Notes under the pieces: model-generated
What the model saw: the letters and a program-made list of their open reading frames with translations, nothing else
What the model was told of the DNA's origin: nothing
Databases searched by the model: none
Translations under genes and position numbers: made by a program
Source: Anodontia alba
Taxonomy: Eukaryota > Mollusca > Bivalvia > Lucinida > Lucinidae
DNA: 64,000 bases
Direction of reading: 5' to 3'
Assembly (NCBI GenBank): GCA_964016985.1
Contig: OZ024824.1
Span: 120,052,951 to 120,116,950 of the forward strand
Part shown: positions 43,288 through 54,734 of the stretch, in pieces
How positions within the stretch are numbered: position 1 is the first letter of the stretch
Layout of the letters: each line of letters opens with the position of its first letter

Positions 43288-43766
43288 CCTAGTATGACCG
43301 AAACATCGGCTGCGAGAAATGCAAGATTATTCAATGAACTGGTATCTTTGCTAGAAAAGCTATTCGCATACCCTTTAGACCCTTTTTTTTGCATGAGACA
43401 GGAGGCCCAGCATTGACCTAGAAAACTATTATCATCGCTATTAGAAAAGGGTTCGAGTCAAATGCGAAATGCGAAAAGAGCTTTTGTTGCTGTGTTTGTA
43501 TCACCACATCCATATAGTTGATCTCCGTTAACCCATTTCAGTCTAGAGACCCCCAAAAGGGTAACCGGCAAACAGAACAACGTGACGCCTGATCAGATTC
43601 TTCACTGCCGGCAAAAAAGTTAGCCATTTTTCTAAAGTCACATAGCCTGACATACCTAAAATTGAAATTCGACTCTTCAATATATCGTAGTATGGGGGAT
43701 TTTATTCAGTCTAAAATGGGTAAATGCGCTCTATAGATTGCATGATCGTACAGCAAGAACTTTATC
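43288..43766. other. Spacer with one decayed D-like stem
   Basis: GGCAAACAGAACAACGTGAC ... GATTCTTCACTGCCGGC at 43566-43613 is D/F-like. Confidence 0.45.
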
Positions 43767-44138
43767 CATCACGAAATCATGCCTATATAATTTTGACCCC
43801 CTTAAACCCCACTTTTATATAGGAAAACTGGGGTTTGCAGATGTTCTCAAAACTATTGCCATTAAATTACTTTGCTGTAGTAAAGAATCCTTAAACGCAA
43901 GAGAATGATATGTAAGAAACGCTTTGTTTCTTAATTCGTAAAACATATGCTTCGGATAACTGTTAGAATCAACTCAGTGAGGCGATTCTAAGAAATATCC
44001 AAACATTTTTTTCTTGAAGTATTAGAAATACAATATTCTTGTATAAATTTCGATTAATTGTCTACTCTCTAGCAAAGATGTCACGCCAGTCAAATTATCA
44101 TTTTTTACGAATTTTGTTTTTGTATTGAGGGTTGATTG
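43767..44138. repeat. Chimera: family A left end joined to family B body (A10/B5)
   Basis: 43767-43838 is family A from CATCACGAAATCATGCC to ACTGGGGTTTGCAG. It then passes directly to family B from about its 55th base to the right end TGAGGGTTGATTG with TA. The B hairpin tip is GTTAGAATCAACTCAGTGAGGCGATTCTAAG across two arms. Confidence 0.75.
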
Positions 44139-44193
44139 TATCAATCTTCGGATAGCATAGCAGTTTGATCCAAGACTTCTTAGACACACATCT

Positions 44194-44328
44194 CAGCAGG
44201 CACACAACGTTGAAACAACGTCGATCCGACGTTGATTCAACGTCTTCAACGTCGATTCAACGTTGATTCAACGTCAAGACGTTGAATCAACGTTGAATCG
44301 ACGTTGTTTCAACGTTATGTGTCTGCTG
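44194..44328. repeat. Family G palindrome G1
   Basis: CAGCAGGCACACAACGTTGA at the left pairs with the right end ATGTGTCTGCTG; the body is tandem copies of ACGTTGATTCA and complement, centred near 44265. Confidence 0.88.
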
Positions 44329-44990
44329 GGATGTCATAAGTGACATTTTCCCACGTTTATACTCATATGATTATCTTACATGGTATGTTCGTGTATGTAT
44401 GATGCTGAATCATACATAGCCGTATCATGTTTAAAGGTTAACATGCTGGGTAAAACTTTCAGCAGACGGCAATTTGATTTTTTTTTTTCTTATTTTTCCC
44501 AGAAAATAAGTTTTGACGTTTCATGAAAATGGTTGCCTGTGGAGGCCATTTTTATGAAACATCAAAACCTATTTTCCAGGAGAAGTAGGAAACAAAAACC
44601 ATCAATTTTTCGCCTGTTGCTTTTGCCCATCAAATGGTAATGGTTATAATTTGATATGATAACAATATACACATTTAGTATCGTACTTTGGGGGAACTTG
44701 GATTACTGCGTTCCATCCATGTATTTTTATGCATGATAACTGCAGGAACCTCACGTAGCGATATCCGAAGCACATGACTTATCAAAATGAAATAAAACTA
44801 TCATACACATACAGAAAAAAAAAGAAAAAATAAAACATACAGCGCCCACCCCTACCCCAAGGAAAACTGTGACAGGGAGAACCATTGGTTTGACCGAGGG
44901 TTTGACAGATTAACAAAGACGAGCATTCACGGCTAATTCTACTGTGTGCCAGACTAAATGCAAACCAATAGTTGAACCACGGCGAGCCAA
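44329..44990. other. Spacer with one foldback
   Basis: At 44503-44579, AAAATAAGTTTTGACGTTTC / GAAACATCAAAACCTATTTT with ATGAAAATGG / CCATTTTTAT pairs around GTTGCCTGTGGAGG; outer ACGGCAATTTGAT / ATCAATTTTTCGCC extends it. An R1-like block is at 44890-44985. Confidence 0.55.
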
Positions 44991-45131
44991 AGCGATTCTA
45001 ACGAGTACTCACAATCTGTTTTGAGCAGAAATATGAAAATATCAGAGTTTTTTTTTTTTTTTTTATCTGAAAATTTTCAGTTTTTGGAGGTGAAATTTTC
45101 TATATATTTGAATAGGCATGTTTTCGTAATG
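44991..45131 (-). repeat. Half of a family A MITE (A11)
   Basis: It begins at the hairpin tip (GCGATTCTAACGAGTACTCA) and runs to the end GCATGTTTTCGTAATG. The left half is absent. Confidence 0.8.
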
Positions 45132-45390
45132 AAATGGCTTCTAATGTGTACCTGTAACTTATGTTTGTATGTTTGTGTTTGCTTTTTTGTTTGGTTGGTT
45201 TTCTTGTTTTATTTTTTATTTGGTTCATGAAGGAATAAGAGAAATATATATGTAGAGCTCAGCAAGTCACGGCACTTTCACCGTACATGTATAGTATGAA
45301 AATGAGGAGGGTTTGTCTATTCAACACATGGAAACACTTTGATGCAGCACGAAAGGTTGCTAAAAGTAAAAGTATACAGGAAAGCTGACC

Positions 45391-45495
45391 CCAGTAAGTA
45401 TTCTTCATAAATCTATAGCGGGCCGTTATCGGCCCGTCAGGATAGCTGACGGGCCGATAACGGCCCGCTGTAGATTTATGAAGAATGCTGGCTGG
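45391..45495. repeat. Long GC-rich hairpin, 50-bp arms
   Basis: Arms 45391-45440 and 45446-45495 match at 46 of 50 positions; the inner 35 bp (CTTCATAAATCTA then GCGGGCCGTTATCGGCCCG) has one mismatch. Loop GATAG. Confidence 0.93.
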
Positions 45496-45690
45496 GACGC
45501 TGTTTTAACGATACGTGCCCGCTGGGAACGACTTGAGACACAGAGTAAGGATCTAAATGCAGGATAGACAAACACTCAGCGTCGCAGGATATGTTTCTGT
45601 AGAGAAACAATCTTAATTATGTCAGGGTAGTATGACTGGTTTGTTCAACATTGATCATAAACTTCATCTAAATGCAGTAATCTAAATAAG

Positions 45691-46242
45691 AAGATAAATC
45701 AGAAAACACGCTTACTCTACATTTCCATGCAGAGAAAAAAGAATACTTTTAGATTTATGTCATACATCACGAAAACACACCTATATAGATTTGACCCCTT
45801 TAAATCCCACTTTTATTTGGTAAAACTGGGGTTTACAGGGGTATACTTTATTTTTCTTATTTATGCTCAAAAACATAGATTATGGGTACTCGTTAGAACC
45901 GCCTCGCTGAGGCGGTTCTAACTAGTACCTACAATCTATATTTTGAGCAGAAATATGAAAATTTAGAAGATAAATCAGAAAACACGCTTACTCTACATTT
46001 CCATGCGGAGAAAAAGAATACTTTTAGATTTATGTCATACATCACGAAAACACACCTATATAGTTTTGACCCCTTTAAACCCCACTTTTATTTGGTAAAA
46101 GTGGGGTTTACAGGGGTATACATTATTTTTCTTATTTATGCTCAAAAACATAGATTGTGGGTACTCGTTAGAACCGCCTCGCTGAGGCGGTTCTAACTAG
46201 TACTTACAATATATATTTTGAGCAGAAATATGAAAAACATCA
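45691..46242. repeat. 276-bp tandem duplication spanning a family A end
   Basis: AAGATAAATCAGAAAACACG begins both units (45691 and 45967). The unit includes about 75 bp of flank plus the first 200 bp of a family A element. The two units are nearly identical, differing by a few bases. Confidence 0.88.
45765..45963 (-). repeat. Family A MITE A12, truncated at the duplication joint
   Basis: CATCACGAAAACACACC to GAGCAGAAATATGAAAA. Perfect tip GAACCGCCTCGCTGAGGCGG. Confidence 0.88.
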
Positions 46243-46314
46243 GTTTTTATCTGAAAATTTTCAGTTTTTGGATGTGAAATTTTCTATATATTTGAATAGG
46301 CGTGTTTTCGTAAA
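46040..46314 (-). repeat. Family A MITE A13, full length
   Basis: Same left part as A12, continuing to CGTGTTTTCGTAAAG. Perfect tip. Confidence 0.9.
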
Positions 46315-46363
46315 GTTACGCCTTACTTGAAGCATCACTTTTCAGAATCCTGTGAACATATAC

Positions 46364-46542
46364 TCAGCGGGCATATGACGTTTATCCAACGCCACATCAA
46401 CATCGAAGTAACGTCGACGTTGAAGCAACGTTGTCTCAGCTTACGTCGTTATCAACCTCAAGTCACGGCTGCGACGTTGTGTGACGTCCATACGTGGCTT
46501 TAGGTTGAATCAGCGCTGCCCTTAACGTAATGTGAGTGCTGG
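46364..46542. repeat. Family G palindrome, diverged
   Basis: CAGCGGGCATATGACG ... AATGTGAGTGCTG with AACGTCGACGTTGAAGCAAC inside. Confidence 0.6.
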
Positions 46543-47211
46543 TCATATTTATTTTTCTTCAACGATGCTGCCATAGACTTTTGACATTAGACACCGTCAA
46601 ACCAGTGATCTAGTCTTGAAACAATCTCTACGTGGTTGAACATCTATGTTTTATGTGACTTCTCAGTGTTATGACTTGACATTAAAAAATGTTTGAATCA
46701 TGGACATGCCCTGAATTACCATTTCTATTTATTGCGGACCAAATACCCTATGCTCAGGAAGCCTTCAATCCGTCTTCCACTCGTATAACACAGTAAAACT
46801 ATCTCAATGAACAATGGATAATACATGATGTGTTTGAGGGCGGATCAGAAGACTTAGGTCATTCAGAGCCCTGAATCACTTATACTACCTTACGGATACA
46901 CCATAGAAAACAGTGACCCAGATCAAACCACTCCAAATGAGCAGTATGGTCAGTGCGTGCACTCAATATAATAGACAATTCATTAGGTAGCCAAACGGAC
47001 TTCATTTCCTTTTTTCAAAAATTGGAATAAGAAAAATATCGACGCTTTGTCGTCTGCTGAATTAGCCGAAAGAGTAGTAACGGTTAAACTAAGCAATAAT
47101 TCGAAAAACAATATATTTCGAAATAAAGAAGACATTATATTCTAAATAAATTAATTAAAACGAATTAAATGTAGCATATCCTTTCTGTAGCTCTACACCA
47201 ACCGTATATCG
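46543..47211. other. Spacer
   Basis: Nothing recognised. Confidence 0.4.
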
Positions 47212-47303
47212 CAGCAAGCTCACAACGTTGAAACAACGTCGGTTCAACGTTGATTCAACGTCTTGACGTTGAATCGACGTTGTTTCAACGTTGTGTGCCT
47301 GCA
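47212..47303. repeat. Family G palindrome G2
   Basis: CAGCAAGCTCACAACGTTGA pairs with the right end CAACGTTGTGTGCCTGCAGG; inner AACAACGTCGGTTCAACG / CGTTGAATCGACGTTGTT. Short form of G1. Confidence 0.88.
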
Positions 47304-47792
47304 GGGATTCTAATCATAAATGAGCTTGCAAATGATAGAAGGGAAACAATTTGCGTAAAATTACCTTTTTGCAATACTGAGTGGTATAGCGTATTGACCC
47401 TGACTACCCGGACAGACAGGCCTGCGCAAACGCGGCGTCTGATCAGGATCTACACCTTTTTCAGCTTATTCAGCCGTTTTTGTTGTTTTTGTTTGTTTGT
47501 TTGTTTTTTGTTTTTGTGTTGTTGTTGTTTTTTTTGTTTTGTTTTTTTCAGAGGCATCAGTAGATAGTAATATAGACTGTGGGTCGGTCAGTACTTAGAC
47601 TAAATGACACGCCCTCCTTAGTCTGTTTCAGATGTACGGCGCCTGCCGGTTAATGTCTGTGGTCGGGCTTATCGTGGCCATGCTTGTGTTTTTCTTGTAT
47701 TTTGGCTTCAGGTCGCCATTAAGCCCTTTGCTTGGTTTCATCAAAGTGTTTTAATTATTCGAACATGAGTTTCATTGTGATGTTTGTAGTTT

Positions 47793-47829
<37 letters not shown>

Positions 47830-48146
47830 GCGCGCGTCGACAGTGTCATATGTGGTATTTGTTTTGACGTTATTTTTTTCTCATCTCTCCTTCTTTTGGT
47901 GCCTCGGGAAGGCTGTGTTTCAGGATGTTGACATTACCTGGGTATCTTCAATTAAAGTTCTGTTCAAATTTTACAAGTACGGAAAAGTGGAAAGGTATCC
48001 GAATAATATGGTTTACCAGCAGGCAAGGGTAAAAATATCTATTATTGTGAGAAGATATCATTTCAGAAGATAATTGGTAAGCTTGTAATATATGACCGTC
48101 CAAGAAACAAAAGAGCCGGACTGTTAGGGAAATGTATCTCCGGATA
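47304..48146. other. Spacer with D/F-like stem, R1-like block and poly-T
   Basis: CTGCGCAAACGCGGCGTCTGATCAGG at 47423-47447 is a half D hairpin. 47560-47740 resembles R1. T30 at 47798-47827. No gene. Confidence 0.45.
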
Positions 48147-48148
48147 TA

Positions 48149-48458
48149 CAGTAACACCTCAATGGCTCGAACATCTTTGGAACCATGGAAATTTAATAGA
48201 GACAAGGGTAGTTCGAGCCAATGACGGTTAACCATGGCGCCAAGTCAGTAAGCAAATGGAGATTATTTAGGAAAGTCTTTATGATCTCCTATACAACAGT
48301 GGTATGTTGTGTGTATGCAATTTCATAATAAAATAAGAAAATTTCCTTAAATACCTGTTTTCTGGAGCAATCGGAAGAATTTTGTAGGGACTCAAAAACA
48401 AGTTCGAATCAGCCATGGTAAACGAGCCATCGGTGTTCGAGCTATTGAGGGTTTACTG
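48149..48458. repeat. TA-flanked MITE with CAGTAACACCTCAATGGC ends
   Basis: TA at 48147-48148 and 48459-48460. Left CACCTCAATGGCTCGAACA and right GTTCGAGCTATTGAGGGTTT are inverted. Style is that of the pogo-like MITEs but the text is different. Confidence 0.8.
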
Positions 48459-48670
48459 TATGTACCCAGCGGATAATAAGATTAGCTAGCGCATTCGCGC
48501 AGTCTGATAAGAATCGTCACTGGTCACATTATAGATAACCAAAATTGCTTCATGCGGACAACTAAGACTCTGTTCAGACTCTGCGAATGCAGGCTGAGTT
48601 GGATCTTTTGTATTTGGTGTTTCTTTTTCTTTCTTTTTTTTTCTTTTTTTTTTTTTTTTTTTTTTTTTCC

Positions 48671-48946
48671 ACATATAACGAAAACAAGCCATTATAATTT
48701 TGACCCCATTAAACACCACTCTTGTATAGGAAAACTGTGGCTTACATGGTATACATCATTTTTCTTATTTCTGATAAAAACATAGAATGTGAGTACTTGT
48801 TAGAACCGCCTCGGTCAGGCGGTCCTAACGAGTACAAACAATCTATGTTTTGAGCAGAAATATGAAAAATAGAATTTTTTGTCTTTAAATTTTCAGTTTT
48901 TAACAGTGAAGTTTTCTGTATATTTGAATAGGCGTGTTTTCGTAAT
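48671..48946 (-). repeat. Family A MITE A14
   Basis: Left end ACGAAAACAAGCC follows poly-T (48630-48668); right end GTGTTTTCGTAAT. Tip GAACCGCCTCGGTCAGGCGG. Confidence 0.88.
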
Positions 48947-49029
48947 CTGATTGTTCGTTTTCTCACGTTGCAGCATAAAGAATACTTTTACAAAGAATAT
49001 TCCCCAGCCTCACCAAAAGAGTCAAGGTA

Positions 49030-49306
49030 CATCACTAAAACACGTCTATATAGTTTTGACTCGCTTTAACCCCTCTTTTGTACAGTAAAACTAGGGTTTA
49101 CATGTGTAAACTTTAATTTTCTTAATTATGCTCAAAAATATAGATTTGGGTACTCGTTAGAACCGCATCGCCGAGGCGGTTCTAACAAGTAACCACAATC
49201 TATGTTTTAAGCAGAAATGTGAAATCTACCAGAATTTTTATCCTTTAAGTTTTCATTTTTTGGAGGTAACATTCTCAGTATATTTGATATTTAATAGGTG
49301 GTGATG
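49030..49306 (-). repeat. Family A MITE A15, decayed right end
   Basis: CATCACTAAAACACGTC at the left. Tip GAACCGCATCGCCGAGGCGG. Right end ends in AATAGGTGGTGATG. Confidence 0.82.
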
Positions 49307-50004
49307 TACGCATATGTAACGTGGACAATTTAATGTGAAGCTTTCGTATCATATGTACGAACCATGCACATATGTAACATCTGGGCGACGTTCAGAAGTG
49401 CAAAGTGATAGCGAATGTTTTGCCCTATAGTGCTCGGAGGATAATTTGACAGTGACGCCACGGCAGCTACCACTCTACCTGGGTAAAGCAGGTTTTGCAC
49501 GAATTATCGGAAACACGTTACTTATAATTTTTTGTATACACACATATGTATGAACGATTATATGATTGTTTAGTACATGAGACCCTAATAGCAGCTCCGC
49601 CTTTTTTTTTCTTCCTCTTCTTCCTCTTTTTTTTTTAATTACTTTTACTTCGCTTTTGATCCTTGTATGTTACATATTATATTATTTTAATTAGATTTAT
49701 TAGACATTATTATGGCGTTGTTGACATTTTACACAAATGACATGCTTCCAGCGTTCTTGTCTCCATATGCATTTGCACGGATTGTCAGCACATGATATTC
49801 ATTCAAACTAAAAGTTTAACTAGATTTAACTAGGTTTTTTTTCCTGTCATTTTTTTCACTTTAAAAGACATGCAAAATAGAAAATTAAAATGTCGCTACA
49901 CGGAAAATTTGCTTTATAATTGGTTGCAAAATACATTTTCTTTCTTAACAATTTTTTTTTATATTTGTTCTTAAAACGTATAAAATAAAAACAAATAATG
50001 AAAA
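49307..50004. other. Spacer
   Basis: Loose repeats of CATATGTAAC at 49312-49380. Otherwise AT-rich with nothing recognised. Confidence 0.4.
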
Positions 50005-50071
50005 CACTAAGATTCGAACCAACAATGTCCAGATTTGTACTCTAGGAAAACTACCACTGAGCTACTGCGGA
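50005..50071 (-). other. tRNA-like sequence (pseudo-tRNA or SINE head)
   Basis: Minus strand: CCGCAGTAGCTCAGTGGTAG (box A) and TTGGTTCGAATCTTAG (box B). The anticodon loop would read ACA (Cys). The acceptor stem ends CCGCAGT and AGTGTTT do not pair, so it is not a working tRNA. Confidence 0.6.
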
Positions 50072-50215
50072 TTTACGGTTACCGCTTCTTTATTGATTTA
50101 CGGTTACCGCTTCTTTATTCCGGTTACTTTTTGAAGGTGGCTGTTCGGGTGGCTTTTACCTGTTTATTAAAATGGACTGTTCGGGTGGCTTTTACCTGTT
50201 TATTAAAATGGACTT
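50072..50215 (+). repeat. Two short tandem duplications
   Basis: GATTTACGGTTACCGCTTCT(TTATT) occurs twice at about 50069-50119; ACTGTTCGGGTGGCTTTTAC(CTGTTTATTAAAATGG) twice at about 50139-50212. Confidence 0.85.
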
Positions 50216-50854
50216 GGTCTAACAATATAAACAATCAGTGACGTCACTGTCAACTTATCCTCCGAGGATAGTAGATCCCTGTATTTAATGACGAGCGCGA
50301 ACATGAGCTGGGGTCCAGGGCAAAAACACCTGAGTATAATTTGCCCATTTGAACGCATCCCCTGGTTCATTACACAAAGTAGAGGTGACGTCATTATATC
50401 AGGTATGATTATTGTGACCGATTTGTTGTTAGTATGCAGGTTTTTATTTACCTACGGTCATACTTACAAAACAGACGTTTTGACATCAATATTAGAAGCA
50501 CTAACGTTTAGGTTTAATGTAGTATGTAACGTGTATTATTATAAAAGCTTTAATTGCTATTCGTGTTTGTTAGGTTTATATCAAGCATACATGCAATGAA
50601 TTTGCACCCATTCGATATGCATGGTTTTCCAGATAGATACATTGTAACGTCTACATTGCAAATAACCCATAACTTAAATTTCTAGTTGCAAAATCTTCTT
50701 TGAAGTACGGTAATGTTCTTTTTACCTTGTGTAAGGATATAATAGAACCTTCATACGATTCACAGCTAAAGCATCTAAAGCGCGATGCGACTCACAGAAA
50801 ATGGTCGGTCAAAAATGTTTTCACTAGAACGCCCGCCTGCCCACGCCCCGACAC

Positions 50855-50858
<4 letters not shown>
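50216..50858. other. Spacer
   Basis: A 103-codon open frame (50288-50599) has no recognisable domain. Nothing else. Confidence 0.35.

Positions 50859-50903
<45 letters not shown>
50859..50903. repeat. (AG)n microsatellite
   Basis: About 22 uninterrupted AG units. Confidence 0.97.
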
Positions 50904-50906
<3 letters not shown>

Positions 50907-51800
50907 GGTGGGCTCGCACATCCACGCAATCGCCAAACGACAATTGTGGTGTAGTTATCATTCCAGTTATTAATTTCGATATGCCTTAATATCCCGCTTG
51001 CTTTCATTATGTTCTAAAAACAAATCAATATTTGACACCCATCAGGTGATGTGATTGACAGATTCTAGACCCCTACTTCGATTTTACTTCAAACGCAAAC
51101 GAGGTTTTAAATTATATATTGAAATTACAATTCCTCGATTTTTACTCATGTTTATCAATCCCAGTGACAATAGTTTGGAGCCTGATTAGACGCCACTCGG
51201 CGTCGGCGTCTGATCTTTTTCCAAACAGTTGCTCAAGGTCTTAGTGTTAAAAGGACTAACGCATTCACTGGGAAATAATGCATTCACTGGGAAATAATAG
51301 TGTTCTAATAAATTTACACGTATAATTTCTATTCTGTATCGCACAATTTCAACTATATATTTTTCTATAAGTTGGAAAAATCAATACATGCACTGGGCTT
51401 CATTGCTGGTCGACCTGGCTAGCCGCATATATAGGAGTTCTGCTAAATACACGTCAAATACGGGAATTATACCGAACCCAGCTTAAGCGTAGCTACCAAG
51501 ACTGCTGACACAGTAGTCATGCATCTGAGAACGAAAGAATAAAATGTTTTATTATCCAATAATGGTCTCTTTTGGGTATACAATTAACGAGATCGTTCGC
51601 TTCCAATCAGAGTTTTCCCTCAAATGAAATTATGCTTCAGCCAGTACAAGAAATCATAACGACATTGAAGACATTGAAGGAGCAGCTTATAGAGGATTGG
51701 TGCATCTGGAGTAAGAAAGTTATGTTTGGGAGCCCAAGGTGTAGTCAGGAAGAACTGGAAAGCGCGCAGCGAGATTTGTACCAAGTATTTACAATTATTG
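50904..51800. other. Spacer with one D-type stem
   Basis: AGTTTGGAGCCTGATTAGAC ... GTCTGATCTTTTTCCAAACAG at 51172-51232 is a D-like hairpin. GCATTCACTGGGAAATAAT is duplicated at 51261-51299. Confidence 0.5.
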
Positions 51801-52117
51801 TTAACCCTTGTCCTGCTGAACCCGGATACACCCTGCCTTTGCAAATAGGAACCCGGATATACCCTGCCTTTGCAAATAGTGCAGATCCAGATCAGTTAGC
51901 TTCTAAGAAGCCAACTGATCTGGATCTGCACTATTTGCAAAGGCAGGGTATATCCGGGTTCTAAGAATTCTAATTCTAAGAAGCCAACTGATCTGGATCT
52001 GCACTGTTTGCAATTCAGTATATGAATTTATATCAACAATCTAGATCAAGTAATCTGATTGGCTGAAAACTTGAAAAGGGCATGGCATTTTGATTTATTC
52101 AGCAGGACAAGGGTTAA
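51801..52117 (+). mobile_element. piggyBac-like MITE M5, full length with enlarged hairpin
   Basis: TTAACCCTTGTCCTGCTGAA and its inverse at the right end. The inner hairpin region is expanded: CTGCCTTTGCAAATAG-type arms (51831-51960) fold on each other and a further ACTGATCTGGATCTGCACTG copy follows at 51978. No transposase. Confidence 0.9.
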
Positions 52118-52361
52118 AGAAGTAGCTTATTTCGCCCACAAATGAAATTATGCTTCCGAAAAGGCGAGAATTCTTAAAATTTCTTTATTGAAAGATTTGA
52201 TAAAAATGATAAAAACTCAGCCAGAAAAGGCGATTAATACCTAAAAAGAAATACCATTTTAATGAGAGATTTAGACGGATTCTAATTACTTTGCACATGA
52301 TTTGGCGTACCTAAACGGCGAACAAAACATGCACACACACGCACACACACACACACACGCG

Positions 52362-52410
<49 letters not shown>

Positions 52411-52593
52411 CATGCCTTTTTTGCTGGATTCACTATAATTGTTGGCACTAAATAGCCAGAATATTCAGTAACCCGCCATACTTCAAAATGTGCTGAAGAC
52501 TTTGAGGTGCGTATTCATTGCAAGTATTAGCTAGCAAGACAAATCTCTGCACATGCATGGCATATCATATATAAATGTGTTTTCATAATGATT
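52118..52593. repeat. Spacer holding (CA)n/(CG)n microsatellite
   Basis: Alternating CA with a central GCGCGCGCGC block occupies 52330-52405, a strong Z-DNA candidate. Nothing else is recognised. Confidence 0.8.
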
Positions 52594-52686
52594 GGCAAAC
52601 AGTGTAGACCCAGGGCATTGATAGGTAGTACAGACCCTGATCAGACGCCACAGAACGCGGTGGCGGGTCAGATCTACACTGTTTGC
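52594..52686. repeat. Family D hairpin, extended form
   Basis: GGCAAACAGTGTAGACCC pairs with GGGTCAGATCTACACTGTTTGC; a second GACCCTGATCAGACGCC stem sits inside. Confidence 0.85.
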
Positions 52687-53121
52687 ATTAGCACAAGAAT
52701 TTCTTTAAAACATGGTTTTAACAAAAACTGTCCAGACACCACTTAAAATGACCGGTCCAAATAATTAATGTAGAAGAGTCCGGTTAATTATCTGTAAGTT
52801 ATTGAATTTGCAGGTTTTCCCATGCGTACGGGAAGTGTACTCGTACTATGTAATCATCTATAGGCATGCTGGATTTACTCTCACGTATTGTTCTTTTCGT
52901 TGATTATCCAATGAAAGCCTTTGTTACAATATATACGGCGTTTGATGACAGAACGTAATAATCCGTCGTGTTCCAGCTGCCTGGAGGTTTGGAACAGATG
53001 TTATAGGAAAGTGTGGATGACGATAGAACTGATCACAAGAGCTTATTGCCTATGGAAAAGGCTACCATAATGAATTACGTAGATGATAAAATGTACCTTA
53101 CTATTGGGACAAATAGACCTT
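52687..53121. other. Spacer
   Basis: Nothing recognised. Confidence 0.4.
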
Positions 53122-53189
53122 TGCAAGCCGTGTAGACCTAGATCAGACGCCGCAGAACGCGGCTTCTGATCAGGATCTACACTGTTTGC
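53122..53189. repeat. Family D hairpin
   Basis: GCAAGCCGTGTAGACCTAGA with GATCAGACGCCGC pairs with GCGGCTTCTGATC and GGATCTACACTGTTTGC. Confidence 0.85.
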
Positions 53190-53266
53190 TGTACATACAA
53201 CCATATTTTAGACACATCAAAAGATAGTAGAGTGGACTATTGCAAATTAAGGTAAAGAGTGTTAAG

Positions 53267-53545
53267 CATTACGAAAACACGCCTATTCAAATATATTGAA
53301 AATTTCACCACCCAAAATGAAAATTTTCAGTTAACAAATTCTGATATTTTTCATATTTCTGGTCAAAAACATAGATTGTGGGTACTCGTTAGAACAGCCT
53401 CAGCGAGGCGGCTGTAACGAGTACCCACAATCTATGTTTTGAGCAGAAATAAGAAAAATAATGTACACCCCTGTAAACCCCAATTTAACTATATAAAAAT
53501 GGGGTTTAAGAGGGGTCAAAATTGTATAGGTATGTTTTCGTGATG
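53267..53545 (+). repeat. Family A MITE A16
   Basis: CATTACGAAAACACGCCTAT to TATGTTTTCGTGATG. Tip GAACAGCCTCAGCGAGGCGG. Confidence 0.92.
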
Positions 53546-54411
53546 GTATAATACTAATACTTTGGGCAAATACGGTACCTGCATTATGTTACTTCATAGC
53601 TAGGACGTATATCAAACTACATGTATAATTTACACCAAGCTGCATATTTTCAGATTATCCAGATGGGCAGTACCGATAGGCTTGGAAGGTAATATTGATC
53701 AGAATTGGTTGGATTCCAGAGAAGGCTTAAAATTTTCGTCTTAAGGCGAATGGATAATATTTCAGGAGAGGCAACCTTGTCCCTTTTGTTTTGCCTCCTC
53801 TCTGAAAAGGGATCTGCTCTAGAGTTGTTTTTTTTTTTCCCAAGGAGAGCATTTTTATATAGAGTAGCCCCCTTCTCAAAAGGGGACTGGTGAGCAGAAA
53901 AGCAAACATGTCGTCATACAAATATTGGTCTTCTTTTGTAAATGGCGAAAAATCTACTTATACACTGCACCTTGTGAGTGTGCATATGTCACCCCTATGA
54001 GTATGTAACAGATGTGTCACATATGCGTACAGTTGTACGCATACGTAACAGTTGCATATGAGTTTGAGTGTCCCAGTTCGAATTCAACACGTGTGCAAAC
54101 AATACGAAATCTTCACATATTATGAAATTGCAAAGTAAAATCGATACAATTGGATTGTGTAAACCGGACATGGCGACTGATCAGGATCTACACTGTTTGC
54201 TACTCATTTTGTCCCATATCACTCTAAATGGTATTATGTCTGATCAGATGTTATAATTCCAATGTGAAGGTTATTCGGGGTTCACACTACTCTCATGTTA
54301 CAAATGCTTCTTGTTTTTTTTTTCTTTTTTTTTTTGTTGCTGTTGTTTTTTGTTTTTTTTCTTTTGTTTTCTTTTTTTTCTTTTTTTGTTGTTGTTGTTG
54401 TTGTTGTTGTA

Positions 54412-54413
<2 letters not shown>
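53546..54413. other. Spacer with CATATG repeats and half a D hairpin
   Basis: CGCATATG-type motifs at 53980-54060. TGATCAGGATCTACACTGTT at 54178-54197 is a half D hairpin. T-rich from 54314. Confidence 0.45.

Positions 54414-54484
<71 letters not shown>
54414..54484. repeat. (TG)n microsatellite
   Basis: About 35 TG units, flanked on both sides by (GTT)n and poly-T. Confidence 0.97.
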
Positions 54485-54487
<3 letters not shown>

Positions 54488-54734
54488 GTTGTTGTTGTTT
54501 TTTTTTTTTTTTTTGTTTTTTTTTTGTTTTGTTTTTTCATGACACGGCTTGTACGCTTATAGCAAATTTCCATTGTCAGAACAAAAGATAATGTCGGTTA
54601 AAGTGTACCAGTAACAACATTTACATCAAACACGGACACTGCCTCTAATGAGTTTGTACATGCGTCCGAACTGGTCAGAATCTTCTGTTGTCACGTGTTT
54701 AGAGTCTTCGGTGTCTACACACTATGTGTACAAA

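Noticed and set aside
54228..54591. Open frames of 90-100 codons in both directions
   Set aside because: They are translations of (TG)n, (GTT)n and poly-T, for example runs of Val-Cys or Thr-His.
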